A DNA stretch of 64,000 nucleotides from contig JANLFN010000003.1 of assembly GCA_024655885.1 (NCBI GenBank), positions 94,792 through 158,791 on the forward strand. The letters run 5' to 3'. Below, piece after piece: positions 1 to 10,200 of this stretch; position 1 is the first letter of the stretch, and the number at the start of each line of letters is the position of its first letter. The stretch is from Eubacteriales bacterium. GTDB lineage: Bacteria; Bacillota; Clostridia; Acetivibrionales; JANLFN01. The notes below the pieces were generated by a model, which saw only the letters and a list, made by a program, of their open reading frames with translations, had not been told where the DNA came from and did not search any database. The position numbers were made by a program, and so were the translations under genes.

Positions 1-947
1 CCGGGACGAATGACCCTGATATTTTTTTCGGTGAATTTCTCGCCCTTTTTAATGTCTTCCACAACAAAGATGGATTTTCTCAACGACCTGCTGGCCTTTT
101 CTCCCTCCGAGAGGTCATAGCTGATTTTCCCGAGGGCTTTTTCCACAGACCGTATGTCATCCACCATTTGTTTAAATTCCTCGGGTTCCATTGAAAAGGA
201 TGCATCAGGGTTTTCAATCTTTCTGCTGATGCAGAAGTGTTTTTCGATAACCTTTGCTCCCACGGCGACAGCCGCAACAGCGGCAATGGACCCCATGGAG
301 TGGTCTGACAGGCCTGCTGCCACATCAAAAGTCTCTTCAAGGTGCCTGATGGTTTTAAGATTCATATCTTCCAGAGGGGCCGGATATGTGCTGGAACACT
401 TCAAAAGGCAGAGATTTTCGTTCCCCTGGGACCTGACTGCGTGAACTGCGTCTTCAATTTCTCCAAGGCTGGCCATGCCCACCGACATTATTACCGGCTT
501 GCCTTTTGCCGCGATGTATTTGACAAGCGGAATATCTACAACCTCAAAGGATGCGATTTTATAGAAATCTACGCCCAGTTCTTCCAAAAAATCAACGGCG
601 GTCTTATCAAATGGGGTAGAAAGAAAATCAATTCCCGCCTTTTCAGCTTCTTCCTTCAGTCTTCCCTGCCATTCCCAAGGAGTAAACGCCTTTTTGTATA
701 AACCGTAAAGATTTTCTCCATTCCACTGGCCGCCTTTTATCGTAAAAAACTCTTTATTTGAATCAATAGTTAATGTATCCGCCGTATAAGTCTGTATTTT
801 GATGCAGTCGGCACCCGCCTCCCTGGCGGCATGGATGATCTCTACGGCTCTGTGGATATCTCCTGCATGATTTGCGGACATTTCGGCAATGATATAGCAG
901 GGATGCCCCTGGCCTATAGATCTATTTTTGATTTTAATTTGCTTCAT
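1..947 (-). CDS. pseI: Pseudaminic acid synthase (PseI/NeuB family), 3' end outside window
   Basis: Condenses phosphoenolpyruvate with a 2,4-diacetamido-trideoxy hexose to give a nonulosonic acid, most likely pseudaminate. About 315 residues are visible from ATG 947, preceded by AGAGGTAAAGCT. The NeuB barrel shows AEMSANHAGD (residues 21-30), KIQTYTADT (50-58), STPFD (110-114), KIASFE (130-135) and SDHSMGS (214-220), followed by VIEKHF and the Ser-Met-Glu-Pro region near 252. The C-terminal SAF/antifreeze-like domain begins near residue 287 and is cut by the window start. It is last in the visible pseB-pseF-pseI order. Legionaminate or sialate synthase is possible; the DASFSMEPEEFK stretch and neighbouring pseB favour pseudaminate. 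Confidence 0.85.
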   Translation of the reverse strand, partial: MKQIKIKNRSIGQGHPCYIIAEMSANHAGDIHRAVEIIHAAREAGADCIKIQTYTADTLTIDSNKEFFTIKGGQWNGENLYGLYKKAFTPWEWQGRLKEEAEKAGIDFLSTPFDKTAVDFLEELGVDFYKIASFEVVDIPLVKYIAAKGKPVIMSVGMASLGEIEDAVHAVRSQGNENLCLLKCSSTYPAPLEDMNLKTIRHLEETFDVAAGLSDHSMGSIAAVAAVAVGAKVIEKHFCISRKIENPDASFSMEPEEFKQMVDDIRSVEKALGKISYDLSEGEKASRSLRKSIFVVEDIKKGEKFTEKNIRVIRP

Positions 948-997
948 AGCTTTACCTCTCCACCCATCGCTCACAACTTTTTTAAGCAGAGAAATAC

Positions 998-1744
998 CTA
1001 TTTACGATCCTGTAATTTCTTCTGCCGGACCTGTGAATTAATCTCCCTAAGCGCAGGAAATTTATTTAGTAAATTCAATATATCCTTGTAGAAAAAATCA
1101 TGCCTGCCTTTATACAAATGCCGGTAAATCCTTTCAATAAGCTCAAAATCCTCCGGTGTGTCAAGCGTCCACCTCAAGTCGGAATGGTCTTCCTTATCCT
1201 TATAATAAAAAACCCTATTGCTCGTTTCATAGATAAATGGCGTTACATGTTCCCTCTGGTAGCTTTTTGATGCATTGAAAAAGGCATTTTCCAGCGCGTC
1301 GAAGGAAAACACCTCGGTATCAAGCCCTCTTGGATATGTCCTGTCCCCCTTTCCCGGACCGGCATTTGACACCATATCATAGCGGTTCTTCCTGTAGAAG
1401 AAAATAATTTCATCCGCCACTTTTGGGTCGATCAAGGGACAGTCCGAGGTTATACGTACAATTGTATCTGCTTTGTTTTCCCTGGCCGCATAATAGTACC
1501 TGCTCAGGACATCCTCTTCACTGCCCCTGAAATATTTAACTCCACATGCTTCTGCCAGTTCAGCCAGCACCTCATTCCCAGGTGAATCGGCAATGGCTAT
1601 CACAACCTCATCGATGAATCCGGCCTGTTTTACTCTATCAATCACATGCTCCAATACAGTTTTCCCGCATATATTTAGAAGCACCTTCCCATGCAGTCTT
1701 GTGGAACCCATTCTGGCCTGAATTATACTCACGGTCTTTTTCAT
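998..1744 (-). CDS. pseF: CMP-sugar cytidylyltransferase of SpsF/PseF type
   Basis: A 248-residue nucleotidyltransferase likely to activate the nonulosonic acid with CTP before transfer. The N-terminal signature ARMGSTRLHGK (near residues 9-19) is the nucleotide-binding motif of the CTP_transf_3 family, and RITSDCPLIDP holds the metal-binding Asp. I chose ATG 1744 because GGTGG lies just upstream and homologues start at this MKKxVSIIQAR position; the longer frame adds 13 unrelated residues. It sits between a 4,6-dehydratase and a pseudaminate synthase. SpsF-type proteins are annotated both as spore-coat glycosyltransferases and as cytidylyltransferases; the neighbours favour the second. Confidence 0.75.
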   Translation of the reverse strand: MKKTVSIIQARMGSTRLHGKVLLNICGKTVLEHVIDRVKQAGFIDEVVIAIADSPGNEVLAELAEACGVKYFRGSEEDVLSRYYYAARENKADTIVRITSDCPLIDPKVADEIIFFYRKNRYDMVSNAGPGKGDRTYPRGLDTEVFSFDALENAFFNASKSYQREHVTPFIYETSNRVFYYKDKEDHSDLRWTLDTPEDFELIERIYRHLYKGRHDFFYKDILNLLNKFPALREINSQVRQKKLQDRK

Positions 1745-1848
1745 TCTTCCACCTTCAATATTTTTTGTTCTGCGGAATCTCAAGCCGGCATAGAACTTTT
1801 TACAATATCATTTTCAGGCATGCCTTTCAACACACATTTGGAAAACGG

Positions 1849-2847
1849 CTATTCTGCCAGAATATTTCTGATCTCATCTTTATCAAGCGGCTTTTGATAC
1901 CTTGAACTGCAGCAGTGCTTTTCCACCTTTTTTGTGTGTGAATAAACGGATTCATTATAAATCGACGGCAAAATGTACATGTTTTCCGTCTCGACTGCCC
2001 TTGCCATCTCATCTTCAGAAAATAATTCCTCATACATCTTTTCTCCGGGCCTCAGTCCTATCTTTTCTATCTTAATATTTCCGGGATTCAGTTTTTTTTC
2101 GCTGCAGACATTTTCTATTACAACTTCGGCAAAATCCTTTAAAACAACTACCGGCATTTTTAATACGAACACCTCTCCTCCCTGTGACATCTCACACGCC
2201 TGCAGCATCAGCTCCACCGCCTGCCGCCGCGACATCATAAACCTTGTCATCTCAGGCTCGGTGACGGTTACACAGCCCTTTTCAATTATCTGCTGCCTGA
2301 ACAGGGGAAGCACCGATCCTCTTGAGCCGATTACATTTCCAAACCTGACGGACGCAAAAACCGTCCTTTTATTGCCTTTTGAATAAGCGGCTGAAGCCAT
2401 AAGCCTTTCCGCCAGCAATTTGGTTGCCCCCATGGTGTTCGTCGGAGAAACCGCCTTATCACTGCTGGCATAGATTACTCTTTCCGCATTGTTTTCCAAA
2501 GCGCAGTCAATCACGTTTTGTGTTCCCAGCACATTTGTCTTGACCGCTTCAAAGGGGTTATATTCACATAAAGGCACATGTTTCAGCGCCGCAAGGTTGA
2601 ATACAATATCTATATCGTTCATAGCCCTGCGGAGCCGCTCCTTATCCCGGACATCACCAATCAGGTACCGGATATTATTATTCCCGGCAAAGCGCCTGCT
2701 CATAAGGAACTGTTTATGCTCATCCCGGCTGAATAATCTGATAACCGCCGGCTGCTGCTCAATGAGCCTGCTGATCAAAGCTTGTCCAATTGTGCCTGTG
2801 CCGCCGATGACCAAAATTTTTTTATTTTTCAACATAGACTGCATCAT
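1849..2847 (-). CDS. pseB: UDP-N-acetylglucosamine 4,6-dehydratase (inverting), PseB type
   Basis: Short-chain dehydrogenase/reductase, 332 residues, expected to convert UDP-GlcNAc to UDP-2-acetamido-2,6-dideoxy-arabino-hexos-4-ulose, the first pseudaminate step. The Rossmann motif GGTGTIGQAL is near residue 15. The extended-SDR polysaccharide-biosynthesis (CapD-like) family is indicated by SSDKAVSPTNTMGATK, where the active-site Tyr of YxxxK is replaced by Met, as is usual in PseB/FlaA1. The start could be 2847 or 2835; neither has a strong ribosome site. PseC, PseH and PseG are not visible and may lie beyond the window start. Confidence 0.82.
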   Translation of the reverse strand: MMQSMLKNKKILVIGGTGTIGQALISRLIEQQPAVIRLFSRDEHKQFLMSRRFAGNNNIRYLIGDVRDKERLRRAMNDIDIVFNLAALKHVPLCEYNPFEAVKTNVLGTQNVIDCALENNAERVIYASSDKAVSPTNTMGATKLLAERLMASAAYSKGNKRTVFASVRFGNVIGSRGSVLPLFRQQIIEKGCVTVTEPEMTRFMMSRRQAVELMLQACEMSQGGEVFVLKMPVVVLKDFAEVVIENVCSEKKLNPGNIKIEKIGLRPGEKMYEELFSEDEMARAVETENMYILPSIYNESVYSHTKKVEKHCCSSRYQKPLDKDEIRNILAE

Positions 2848-2890
2848 ACCGCTCTTTATTCTTACACTTCTGGGGATTCTTTTAAGAACT

Positions 2891-2919
2891 ATTATACAAT
2901 AAAAAATTTGTATAAAAAA
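2891..2919 (-). promoter_or_regulatory. Possible promoter for pseB-pseF-pseI
   Basis: In the gap upstream of pseB a perfect TATAAT lies at 2891-2896 (minus strand) with an A/T-rich block in place of a clear -35. It would start a transcript about 40 bases before pseB. The -35 is poor, so read-through from the upstream sugar operon is equally possible. Confidence 0.3.
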
Positions 2920-2950
2920 GTCGGCTTCCGCATTATAAGAACCGTCTCTT

Positions 2951-3991
2951 TTACAAAGGCAGTTGTATTTCTCTGCGCTCCCTGGCCGCTTTATATATTC
3001 CCAGGATAATCTCCAGCGACTTCTTTCCTTCCCTTCCGTCGGTCATTGCTTCCCCGCGTTTCAGCAGGGTATCCGCTACATTTTTATAATATCCCGTATG
3101 GCCGAATCCATAAACGCTGGGCGGCGTATAGCCGGATATGTCCACCAGCTTATCGTCGTCATCGTAATCGCTGAATTCCCAGTGGTCTATCCTGTTAACC
3201 GCAGTACCTCCAATCCTTACGGTACCTTTTTCCCCTAAAATTGTAAGACTGCCTTCCATGTTCTTGGGGTAAGTCAGCATTGTAACATTAATATTTCCGA
3301 TGGCCCCGTTTCTAAATTTCAGGATTGCGCTTCCCGTATCCTCCGTCTCAATTTTCCTGGCCAGCGTGGCAGTCATTGCGGAAACGCTTTCAACAGGGCC
3401 GATCAGCCATTCAACCATATCCACATAATGGCTTGCCTGGTTCATGAACGCCCCTCCGTCAAATTCCCAGGTGCCTCTCCACCTGGCTGCGTCATAATAG
3501 CTCTGAGGCCTCTGCCAGAAAACATTTACAGTGGCCATGTAAATCCTTCCAAACCTGTTTTTGTCAATAGCCTTTTTTACCAGCTGCAGGGTGCTGTTCA
3601 ACCTGTTCTGTTTTACAACGAACAGCTGCACCCCTGCCTCATCGCAGGCATTTATGAGTTCCTCGGCCATTTTCAAATTTGTTCCCATAGGTTTTTCACA
3701 GACCACATGAAAGCCTTTCCGGGCCGCCATTATACCATGTTGAGGATGCATCCCGCTTGGCGTGCAAACAGATACGATATCGATATCCTTTCTCTCCAGC
3801 ATTTCACTAAATGAATAGTAAATATCCGCCCCGGTCTTGTGTCCCGCCGCGTCCGCCTTTTCAGGGACAACATCGCAAACGGCAACCAGTTCCAGGCTGT
3901 CGGAATTATTTTTAATGGCATCAAAGTGGTATTGTGATATCCTGCCGCAGCCTACCAGGGCAACTCTCAATTTTTTATCGCTGTCACTCAT
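2951..3991 (-). CDS. Gfo/Idh/MocA oxidoreductase, WlbA/WbpB-like
   Basis: NAD-dependent sugar oxidoreductase of 346 residues. The Rossmann motif GCGRISQYH is near residue 14 and the family EKP motif occurs as CEKPMG near residue 96; the substrate-binding C-terminal domain follows, with FMNQASHYVD. Next to a UDP-sugar 6-dehydrogenase, a 3-aminotransferase and a hexapeptide N-acetyltransferase, the natural role is oxidation of UDP-GlcNAcA at C3 (WlbA/WbpB step) toward UDP-2,3-diacetamido-2,3-dideoxyglucuronate. That substrate is inferred from context. It is last of four genes read from 7103 toward 2951. Confidence 0.78.
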   Translation of the reverse strand: MSDSDKKLRVALVGCGRISQYHFDAIKNNSDSLELVAVCDVVPEKADAAGHKTGADIYYSFSEMLERKDIDIVSVCTPSGMHPQHGIMAARKGFHVVCEKPMGTNLKMAEELINACDEAGVQLFVVKQNRLNSTLQLVKKAIDKNRFGRIYMATVNVFWQRPQSYYDAARWRGTWEFDGGAFMNQASHYVDMVEWLIGPVESVSAMTATLARKIETEDTGSAILKFRNGAIGNINVTMLTYPKNMEGSLTILGEKGTVRIGGTAVNRIDHWEFSDYDDDDKLVDISGYTPPSVYGFGHTGYYKNVADTLLKRGEAMTDGREGKKSLEIILGIYKAARERREIQLPL

Positions 3992-4016
3992 AAGTACACT
4001 TCCTTAAATGACATAT

Positions 4017-5324
4017 TTATAATACTTCAATATTGCTGCGTTCTCTGATATTGCTAAAAGCGTTCTTTGTGTCAAAAATCATTTTAGCGTTGGCGGCTAT
4101 TAGTTCATAGTCAAATTTGGTATGCATGGTCGTTAAAATCAAAAGGTCGGCGGCGCTTATGCTGTCCTTGTCCAGCAGTACGGAGGTGTATGTCTTCCCA
4201 TGACGCCTGAACTTCGGAATATGCGGATCGGCATAGCTGACAACCGCCCCTTCTCTCTCAAGGCAGTCCAATACTTTGAGCGCAGGAGACTCGCGGATAT
4301 CGTCAATATCCTGCTTGTATGCGACCCCCAAAAGTAAAATTTTTGACCCGTTCATCGGCTTCTTGAACCTGTTCAGGATGCTCATGCTCCTCTGAGTTAT
4401 AAACTCGGGCATATAATTGTTTATTTCACCCGCAGTCTCGATAAGACGCGTATGATAGCCGTATTCCCTTGCTTTCCAGGTCAAATAAAAGGGGTCTATG
4501 GGAATGCAGTGGCCCCCCACACCCGGTCCGGGATAAAAAGCCATGAAGCCGTAGGGTTTGGATTTTGCAGCATTGATGACCTCCCAGACATTTATTTTCA
4601 TCCTGTCGCATAGAATAGCCATTTCATTGGCCAGGGCTATATTGATATTCCGGAACGTGTTCTCCAGGATTTTCTCCATCTCGGCTACTGCCGGGCTGGA
4701 AACTTCATAGACCTCACTCTCCAGCACACTTCTGTATAAAGCGGCGGCAATTCTGGTGCTTTCTTCTCCAACCCCGCCTACCACTTTGGGCGTATTCTTT
4801 GTCCCATAGAGCTTGTTTCCCGGGTCCACCCTTTCCGGAGAAAACGCGAGATAAAAATCCCTGCCGCAGACCAGTCCCGTCTTTTCAAAGATGGGCTTTA
4901 AAACCTCCTCCGTAGTTCCCGGATATGTGGTGCTTTCCAGTATTACAAGCATTTCCCTGTGAAGATGCCTGGCGATATCCCTTGCAGACTTGACCACATA
5001 GGAAATATCGGGCTGGTAATACCTGTCCAATGGGGTTGGTACGCAAATGGTTACGCAGTCAACGTTTTTAACAAAGCTGAAATCTGAAGTAGCCGTCAGT
5101 TTTTTCCGGGCCACAACCTCTTTAAGATCGCTGTCCACGATATCCCCTATATAATTTATTCCTTCATTTACCTTACGCACTTTCTCCTTTTGAACATCAA
5201 ACCCGATTACCTTATATCCTGCTTTGGCCTTTTCCACGGCAAGGGGCAGGCCCACATACCCCAGGCCCACAACGCCTATGACGGCAGTTTTATTTAAAAT
5301 TTTCTGCAAAAGGACCTCGCTCAT
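4017..5324 (-). CDS. UDP-N-acetylglucosamine 6-dehydrogenase (WbpA-like nucleotide-sugar dehydrogenase)
   Basis: A 435-residue UDP-glucose/GDP-mannose dehydrogenase family enzyme, oxidising C6 of the nucleotide sugar in two NAD steps. The N-terminal GVVGLGYVGLP motif binds NAD; the catalytic Cys lies in GVGGHCIPIDP around residue 270; the C-terminal domain carries LGVAYKQDIDDIRESPAL. ATG 5324 was chosen because GGGAGG precedes it and it overlaps the stop of the acetyltransferase gene as ATGA, suggesting translational coupling; the longer frame would run back into that gene. It supplies UDP-GlcNAcA for the neighbouring oxidoreductase. Confidence 0.85.
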   Translation of the reverse strand: MSEVLLQKILNKTAVIGVVGLGYVGLPLAVEKAKAGYKVIGFDVQKEKVRKVNEGINYIGDIVDSDLKEVVARKKLTATSDFSFVKNVDCVTICVPTPLDRYYQPDISYVVKSARDIARHLHREMLVILESTTYPGTTEEVLKPIFEKTGLVCGRDFYLAFSPERVDPGNKLYGTKNTPKVVGGVGEESTRIAAALYRSVLESEVYEVSSPAVAEMEKILENTFRNINIALANEMAILCDRMKINVWEVINAAKSKPYGFMAFYPGPGVGGHCIPIDPFYLTWKAREYGYHTRLIETAGEINNYMPEFITQRSMSILNRFKKPMNGSKILLLGVAYKQDIDDIRESPALKVLDCLEREGAVVSYADPHIPKFRRHGKTYTSVLLDKDSISAADLLILTTMHTKFDYELIAANAKMIFDTKNAFSNIRERSNIEVL

Positions 5325-5902
5325 ATTCCAGCCTCCCTCACAACGGCATCCCCTTCCTTTATATAGCGCTTTTGACAGGCGCCGCAGGCCGCATGGCTGC
5401 CGCTGAACTCCAGCTTTTCCCCGCAGCTGCACACCCAGCCAATCCTCCTGGCCGGGTTTCCCACCGCCAGCGCATGATCCGGTATGTCTCCGGTAACCAC
5501 CGCCCCTGCGCCCACAAGCGCATATCTCCCTATGGTATGCCCGCAGACAATGGTGGCATTGGCGCCAATGGACGCGCCCTGCCTGACCACCGTCTTTTTA
5601 TATTCACTTTTGCGGTTGACATGGCTTCTGGGATTGATCACATTTGTAAAAACACATGAGGGGCCCAAAAATACATCATCTTCACAGATTACCCCAGTGT
5701 AAACGGATACATTGTTCTGGATTTTCACATTGTTTCCTATGACAACCCCCGGGGAAATCACCACATTCTGGCCTATATTGCAGTTCTCGCCGATAACGCA
5801 GTCCTGCATGATATGGCAGAAGTGCCATATTTTCGTGCCATCGCCGATTTTGCACGGCTGGTCGATATAGCTTGATTCGTGAACAAAATAGCCTTTCTCC
5901 AC
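5321..5902 (-). CDS. Left-handed beta-helix N-acetyltransferase (WbpD/WlbB-like) with C-terminal zinc-ribbon-like tail
   Basis: About 193 residues. The hexapeptide-repeat core (turns such as IGDGTKI, IGENCNIG, IGNNVKI, IGANATIV) matches the LbH_WxcM_N class, which N-acetylates a 3-amino-UDP-sugar. A GTG at 5902 one base after the aminotransferase stop, with AAGGGG upstream, is the preferred start; the longer frame begins inside that gene. An unusual C-terminus has CSCGEK...CGACQKR, a four-Cys arrangement resembling a small zinc ribbon, after the last helix turn. Its place between aminotransferase and 6-dehydrogenase fits the acetylation step. Confidence 0.8.
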   Translation of the reverse strand: MEKGYFVHESSYIDQPCKIGDGTKIWHFCHIMQDCVIGENCNIGQNVVISPGVVIGNNVKIQNNVSVYTGVICEDDVFLGPSCVFTNVINPRSHVNRKSEYKKTVVRQGASIGANATIVCGHTIGRYALVGAGAVVTGDIPDHALAVGNPARRIGWVCSCGEKLEFSGSHAACGACQKRYIKEGDAVVREAGI

Positions 5903-5903
5903 C

Positions 5904-7103
5904 CTAACCCCTTCTCTCAAATTCATAAATGCAGGAGACAATGTAATTCTGCTCTTCTTCGGTTAATTCGGGATACAGGGGCAGCGCAAACGTCCTGCCG
6001 GACAAATACTCCGCCACAGGCAAATCTCCCTTCCTATAGCCCAGATTCATGTACACCTTCTGCAAATGCAGGGGTACGGGATAGTAAATTCCCGTGGCTA
6101 CGCCTTTTTCCCGTAAGAATGCAGTAATTTCATCCCTCTTTTCCGACTGTACGGTATAGAGGTGGTATACACTTTCTGTATCGGCATTTACCCCAGGAGT
6201 AATAAGTGAGGATTTTTCCAGCTTTCTATTATAAAGCAGGGCCTTCTCTTTTCTCTTCTCATTCCAATTATCCAGATATTTGAGTTTCACTCTGAGAACT
6301 GCCGCCTGCATTTCATCAAGCCTTGAATTGTATCCTATGAGATAGTTGTAATACTTCTCGGGATTGTAAACAGTTTCATTAACCCCATGGCTTTCTACTG
6401 CTCCGGCCTCTATTCCATTTATGGCATCAAACGCCTCTTTGCCTGCGCTCCCGCTTCCATGCACACGCAGAGCCCTGACAATTTTAGCGGTCTTTTCATT
6501 ATTTGTAACAACCATGCCCCCGTCGCCGAAAGCCCCCAGGTTTTTAGTGGGGAAAAATGAAAAGCATCCCACATCTCCTATGGTGCCGGCCTTTCTGCCC
6601 TTATAGCTCGCCCCTATTGCCTGGCAGGCATCTTCGATGACAAGAAGGTTGTATTTTTCGGCGACAGCCATTATGGAATCCATTTCAGCCGGCTGGCCGA
6701 ACAAGTGCACGGGCAGGACCGCTTTTGTCCTTTTTGTGATTTTCTCTTCCATCTTTTCCGGATTCATGCTGTAAGTGCCTTCAAGCACATCAACAAAAAC
6801 GGGCAGCGCTCCAACCCGTGAAATTGCTTCCGCTGTGGCAAAAAAGGTGAAGGGAGTGGTTATAACCTCATCCCCCTGGCCTATGCCCAGGGCGCTGAGG
6901 GCGAGAACCAGCGCATCTGTGCCGTTGGCACAGGAGATGGCGTAGCGGCAGCCCAGGTACCGGGCCATTTCGGACTCGAAGGCCCTGACTTCGGGTCCCA
7001 TGATGTACTGGGCGGAAGCCATGACCTCAATAATCTTAATTTCAATTTCTTCCTTAATTTTTTTATATTGCTCCTTGAGATTCAGTAAAGATATATCCAT
7101 CAT
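5904..7103 (-). CDS. UDP-sugar 3-aminotransferase (DegT/DnrJ/EryC1 family, WbpE-like)
   Basis: PLP-dependent sugar aminotransferase of 399 residues. The Lys that would bind PLP is in FFPTKNLGAFGDGG; VIEDACQAIGA contains the PLP-stacking region; the N-terminal GTDALVLAL and TTPFTFFAT motifs are typical. A stretch after VHGSGS (about 30 residues, ending before YYNYLIGYNSRLDE) is longer than in many family members. First gene of the tightly packed four-gene set 7103-2951, which together would make an N-acetylated aminouronate nucleotide sugar. A QuiC/FdtB-like role cannot be excluded. Confidence 0.83.
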   Translation of the reverse strand: MMDISLLNLKEQYKKIKEEIEIKIIEVMASAQYIMGPEVRAFESEMARYLGCRYAISCANGTDALVLALSALGIGQGDEVITTPFTFFATAEAISRVGALPVFVDVLEGTYSMNPEKMEEKITKRTKAVLPVHLFGQPAEMDSIMAVAEKYNLLVIEDACQAIGASYKGRKAGTIGDVGCFSFFPTKNLGAFGDGGMVVTNNEKTAKIVRALRVHGSGSAGKEAFDAINGIEAGAVESHGVNETVYNPEKYYNYLIGYNSRLDEMQAAVLRVKLKYLDNWNEKRKEKALLYNRKLEKSSLITPGVNADTESVYHLYTVQSEKRDEITAFLREKGVATGIYYPVPLHLQKVYMNLGYRKGDLPVAEYLSGRTFALPLYPELTEEEQNYIVSCIYEFERRG

Positions 7104-7151
7104 ATTATCACTCGCCTTCTCTCGTTTAGATCCATTAACGGCAGTATTTAA

Positions 7152-7182
7152 TAACTCCTTGTATTTGTAACTCCTTGTATTT
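7152..7182. repeat. Short direct repeat, two 15-base copies
   Basis: TAACTCCTTGTATTT occurs at 7152-7166 and again at 7168-7182, separated by one base, in the gap between the aminotransferase and the giant glycosyltransferase. It looks like slippage or a small scar rather than a functional site. Confidence 0.6.
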
Positions 7183-7217
7183 CTTCTAGGGCACCAATTT
7201 TCATCATGGGTGCCTGC

Positions 7218-10200
7218 TTATTTTTCGCACACGGCAATCATATCATATGCCGTTTCTTTCATTCCTTGTTCTACTTTAAAATTGCTTATAGAGTAAAATT
7301 TAACATTATTAAAATATCTTTTTACAATTTCTTGCAACTCATTAAATCCATATTCTTTTATATGAAATGGATTATTCATATGTTTTCTTGTCTCTCTGTT
7401 AGGTGTGGATATTATAAATTTACCCGATTTTTTAATAACCCTATATCCTTCCTCAATATGCTTTACTGCTATATCAACCGGTAAATGCTCAAAAACCTCG
7501 TAAGAAACATATATGTCAAATTCATTATCATTATAGGGTAGTTTTGTTACATCTCCATTTACCCAGTTGATATTTTCATGTCTATAAGCTTCTTTAGCAA
7601 ATACAATATTGTCTTTTTCAATATCTAAAGCTTCTACTTGTTTGCATATCTTTGAAAAGTAAGCTGCGCCATAGCCAAATCCGCAAGGTGCCTCAAGCAC
7701 TTTGTGGCTTTTATCCATGAAACCTGCGGCAAAAGTATATCTTTCAACGATTCTTAAATATCCCAATAAGGGCATATACTGTGACGCAGGTATACCCCTC
7801 TCCCAAACATAAGCTAAAGAATTTTTTCTTATATCTTCAATAATACTTTGATCAAAAATGAATCCTGCTATATTATTTACAAATTCCAACTTATAACCTA
7901 ATATTTTTTTTGCTAAATTTATGATATATTCCGAATTTTTGCTTTTTTGCATTGGATCCGGTAAAATGAATTTATTATCGGAAATATCATACCAAATATT
8001 ATTGAATATCAGCTTAGAGTTTTGATTATTATTTAAAATGAATTCTATCACTTCATAGTTGTCTGTTACTTTTTCCCTTCTGCCAATAGCCACTTGGGCC
8101 GTGCTAAAGTCATAATCATCAAAATCATAGTGGCTATACGCTATAAACTCATTCATTTTTTTTTGAATATACTCTAAAGATGCACTGCCGTCTTCTTCCA
8201 ATTGGTTTAGAAGTTCATTGATTTTATGAAGCAGACTGCGGCATGCCATATTGCTTTGATTTAAGTTTTCGCTTATCGCTCCGATGCCATCCCTTATTTT
8301 ATCTATATCCAATAGATCCTTTAAGTCAAAATGAATACCCCTTTGTCTTCCCTTTTTTTGTACAATCAATAATTTTTCAGATAGGCCAAAGTTGTTTTGA
8401 TACAGCAATTGTTTATCTTTATAGGATAAATACTCCCCCATCAACCGTTTTTCATCATGGCTGATGGAGTTATCTGAAAATATTTGGCCAATTAAATTAA
8501 AAATAGCAACAGCAAGGCTTCCCTTTCTGCCAACCGCTTCGCTGTCAAACGGATAATTCATAAAATATGCAGTCGGAAGCATTTCTATCAATTCTAACCG
8601 GTTATTTTCCAGAACTTTTTTTATTTGCTCTTTATCCCGTATTACCACATGAGGTGATTTGCTTTTTGTATGAATGACACTGACCGGATCAAGCAATATG
8701 CAAATTCCATTTTCTTCCAAATGTTCCGATATATTTTTTATTGTTTTTTCATAATTGTCTTCGTCGGTGATATGAAGCAATACATCGGCTGCAAAAATTA
8801 AATCATACGTTCCCTCATAGTTATAGCTGTCCGAAACATCTCCCTGCTTAAAATGGTAGTCTTTGTATTTCCTGCTTAATTCAACGACAGATTTTTCAGC
8901 GATATCTATGGCATGATATTCTTTAACGCCTTTATTGTGAAAGTACTCGGTAAAAATCCCTATTCCCGGGCCCAGCTCCAAAACCTTTTTATTGCTTAGT
9001 CCATCAAATGCTTTGTTTATCACGCCTTCCACTATATCTATCCTATTCTGGTAGAGAAATTGATTGTAAATTTCCCCCAATCCTATATAGCCTACGCCTT
9101 CTATATTAAATTTAGAATTAAGTCTTTGATTCCAATAGTCTTTATAATTAAATCCCCTAATTTTTTTATCTTTCACTGCCAATTCATCTATCATCTTATT
9201 GATTGTTTTCAACTGCTTTGCTAACGAATAATTCTCTTCTATAAATTTCCTGTATTCCATGGAGTGATAGCTCTTTTCCTCTATCATTCCGACAGCTTCG
9301 TCGATGGTATTGAATAAATACCTCTTATCCCATATTTCACCAGCAAATATGAAGTTATGAATAACAGGTTTTATCCCTTTTGCCATGGCTTCTGCAATAC
9401 CATATCCAAAACTTTCATGGATGCTGGTAGATAATATATAATTTTTATTCTCAAGCCAATTACTAATATACTCCTTCCAGCCTTCAAATATTACATTGTT
9501 TTCCAGGCCCATCTGCTTTATTTGATAGTTCCAATATACCTCAATTAATGGTTCCTGAAACTGTCCTGCAATATATAATTTATACCTTTTATCCCTTTTT
9601 ACCAGTTGATTGATAATTTGAAGGAGTAAAACCGGGTTTTTCCGCGAGTGGATATACCCTACATAGGCTAAATTAAACCCTTTTGTTCTTTCCTTAAAAT
9701 TATATTTTTCTAAATCAACACCATTCTCCACTGTTTCTATACTGACTTGTTTCTCAATATCAGGAATACTTGAAACAAGAAATCTTTTAAGATGACTTGC
9801 AACAATAATAAGTTTATCAACATTTTCCCATGCCACATTTTTAGGGAAACCAGAAAATACTTCATACCTGTGCAATCTGCAGATTAACCTTTTTCTTTTG
9901 GCTATTTCCAGCTTGCTTCCATATATAACAAGCTCGTCGCACCACTCAAACCAGCATATATCCGCCCATTCCATTCCTTTATCTATTTGAGGATACTCTG
10001 TAACAACAATTTTCCTTGTCTCATATTCTTCAGAGAGGCCGGCAATGATATCGTTCAGGAAGCTATCCATGCCCTGTTTTACAAAAAAAGCCAATTTCAG
10101 CCTTTCTTCTTTAATGGCTTCCTTATGTTCCCTCTGAATCTTTTCTATTTTACTATCGATATTTTCCATAATATCTTTGTCCTTGCAGCTTTCCCTTGCT

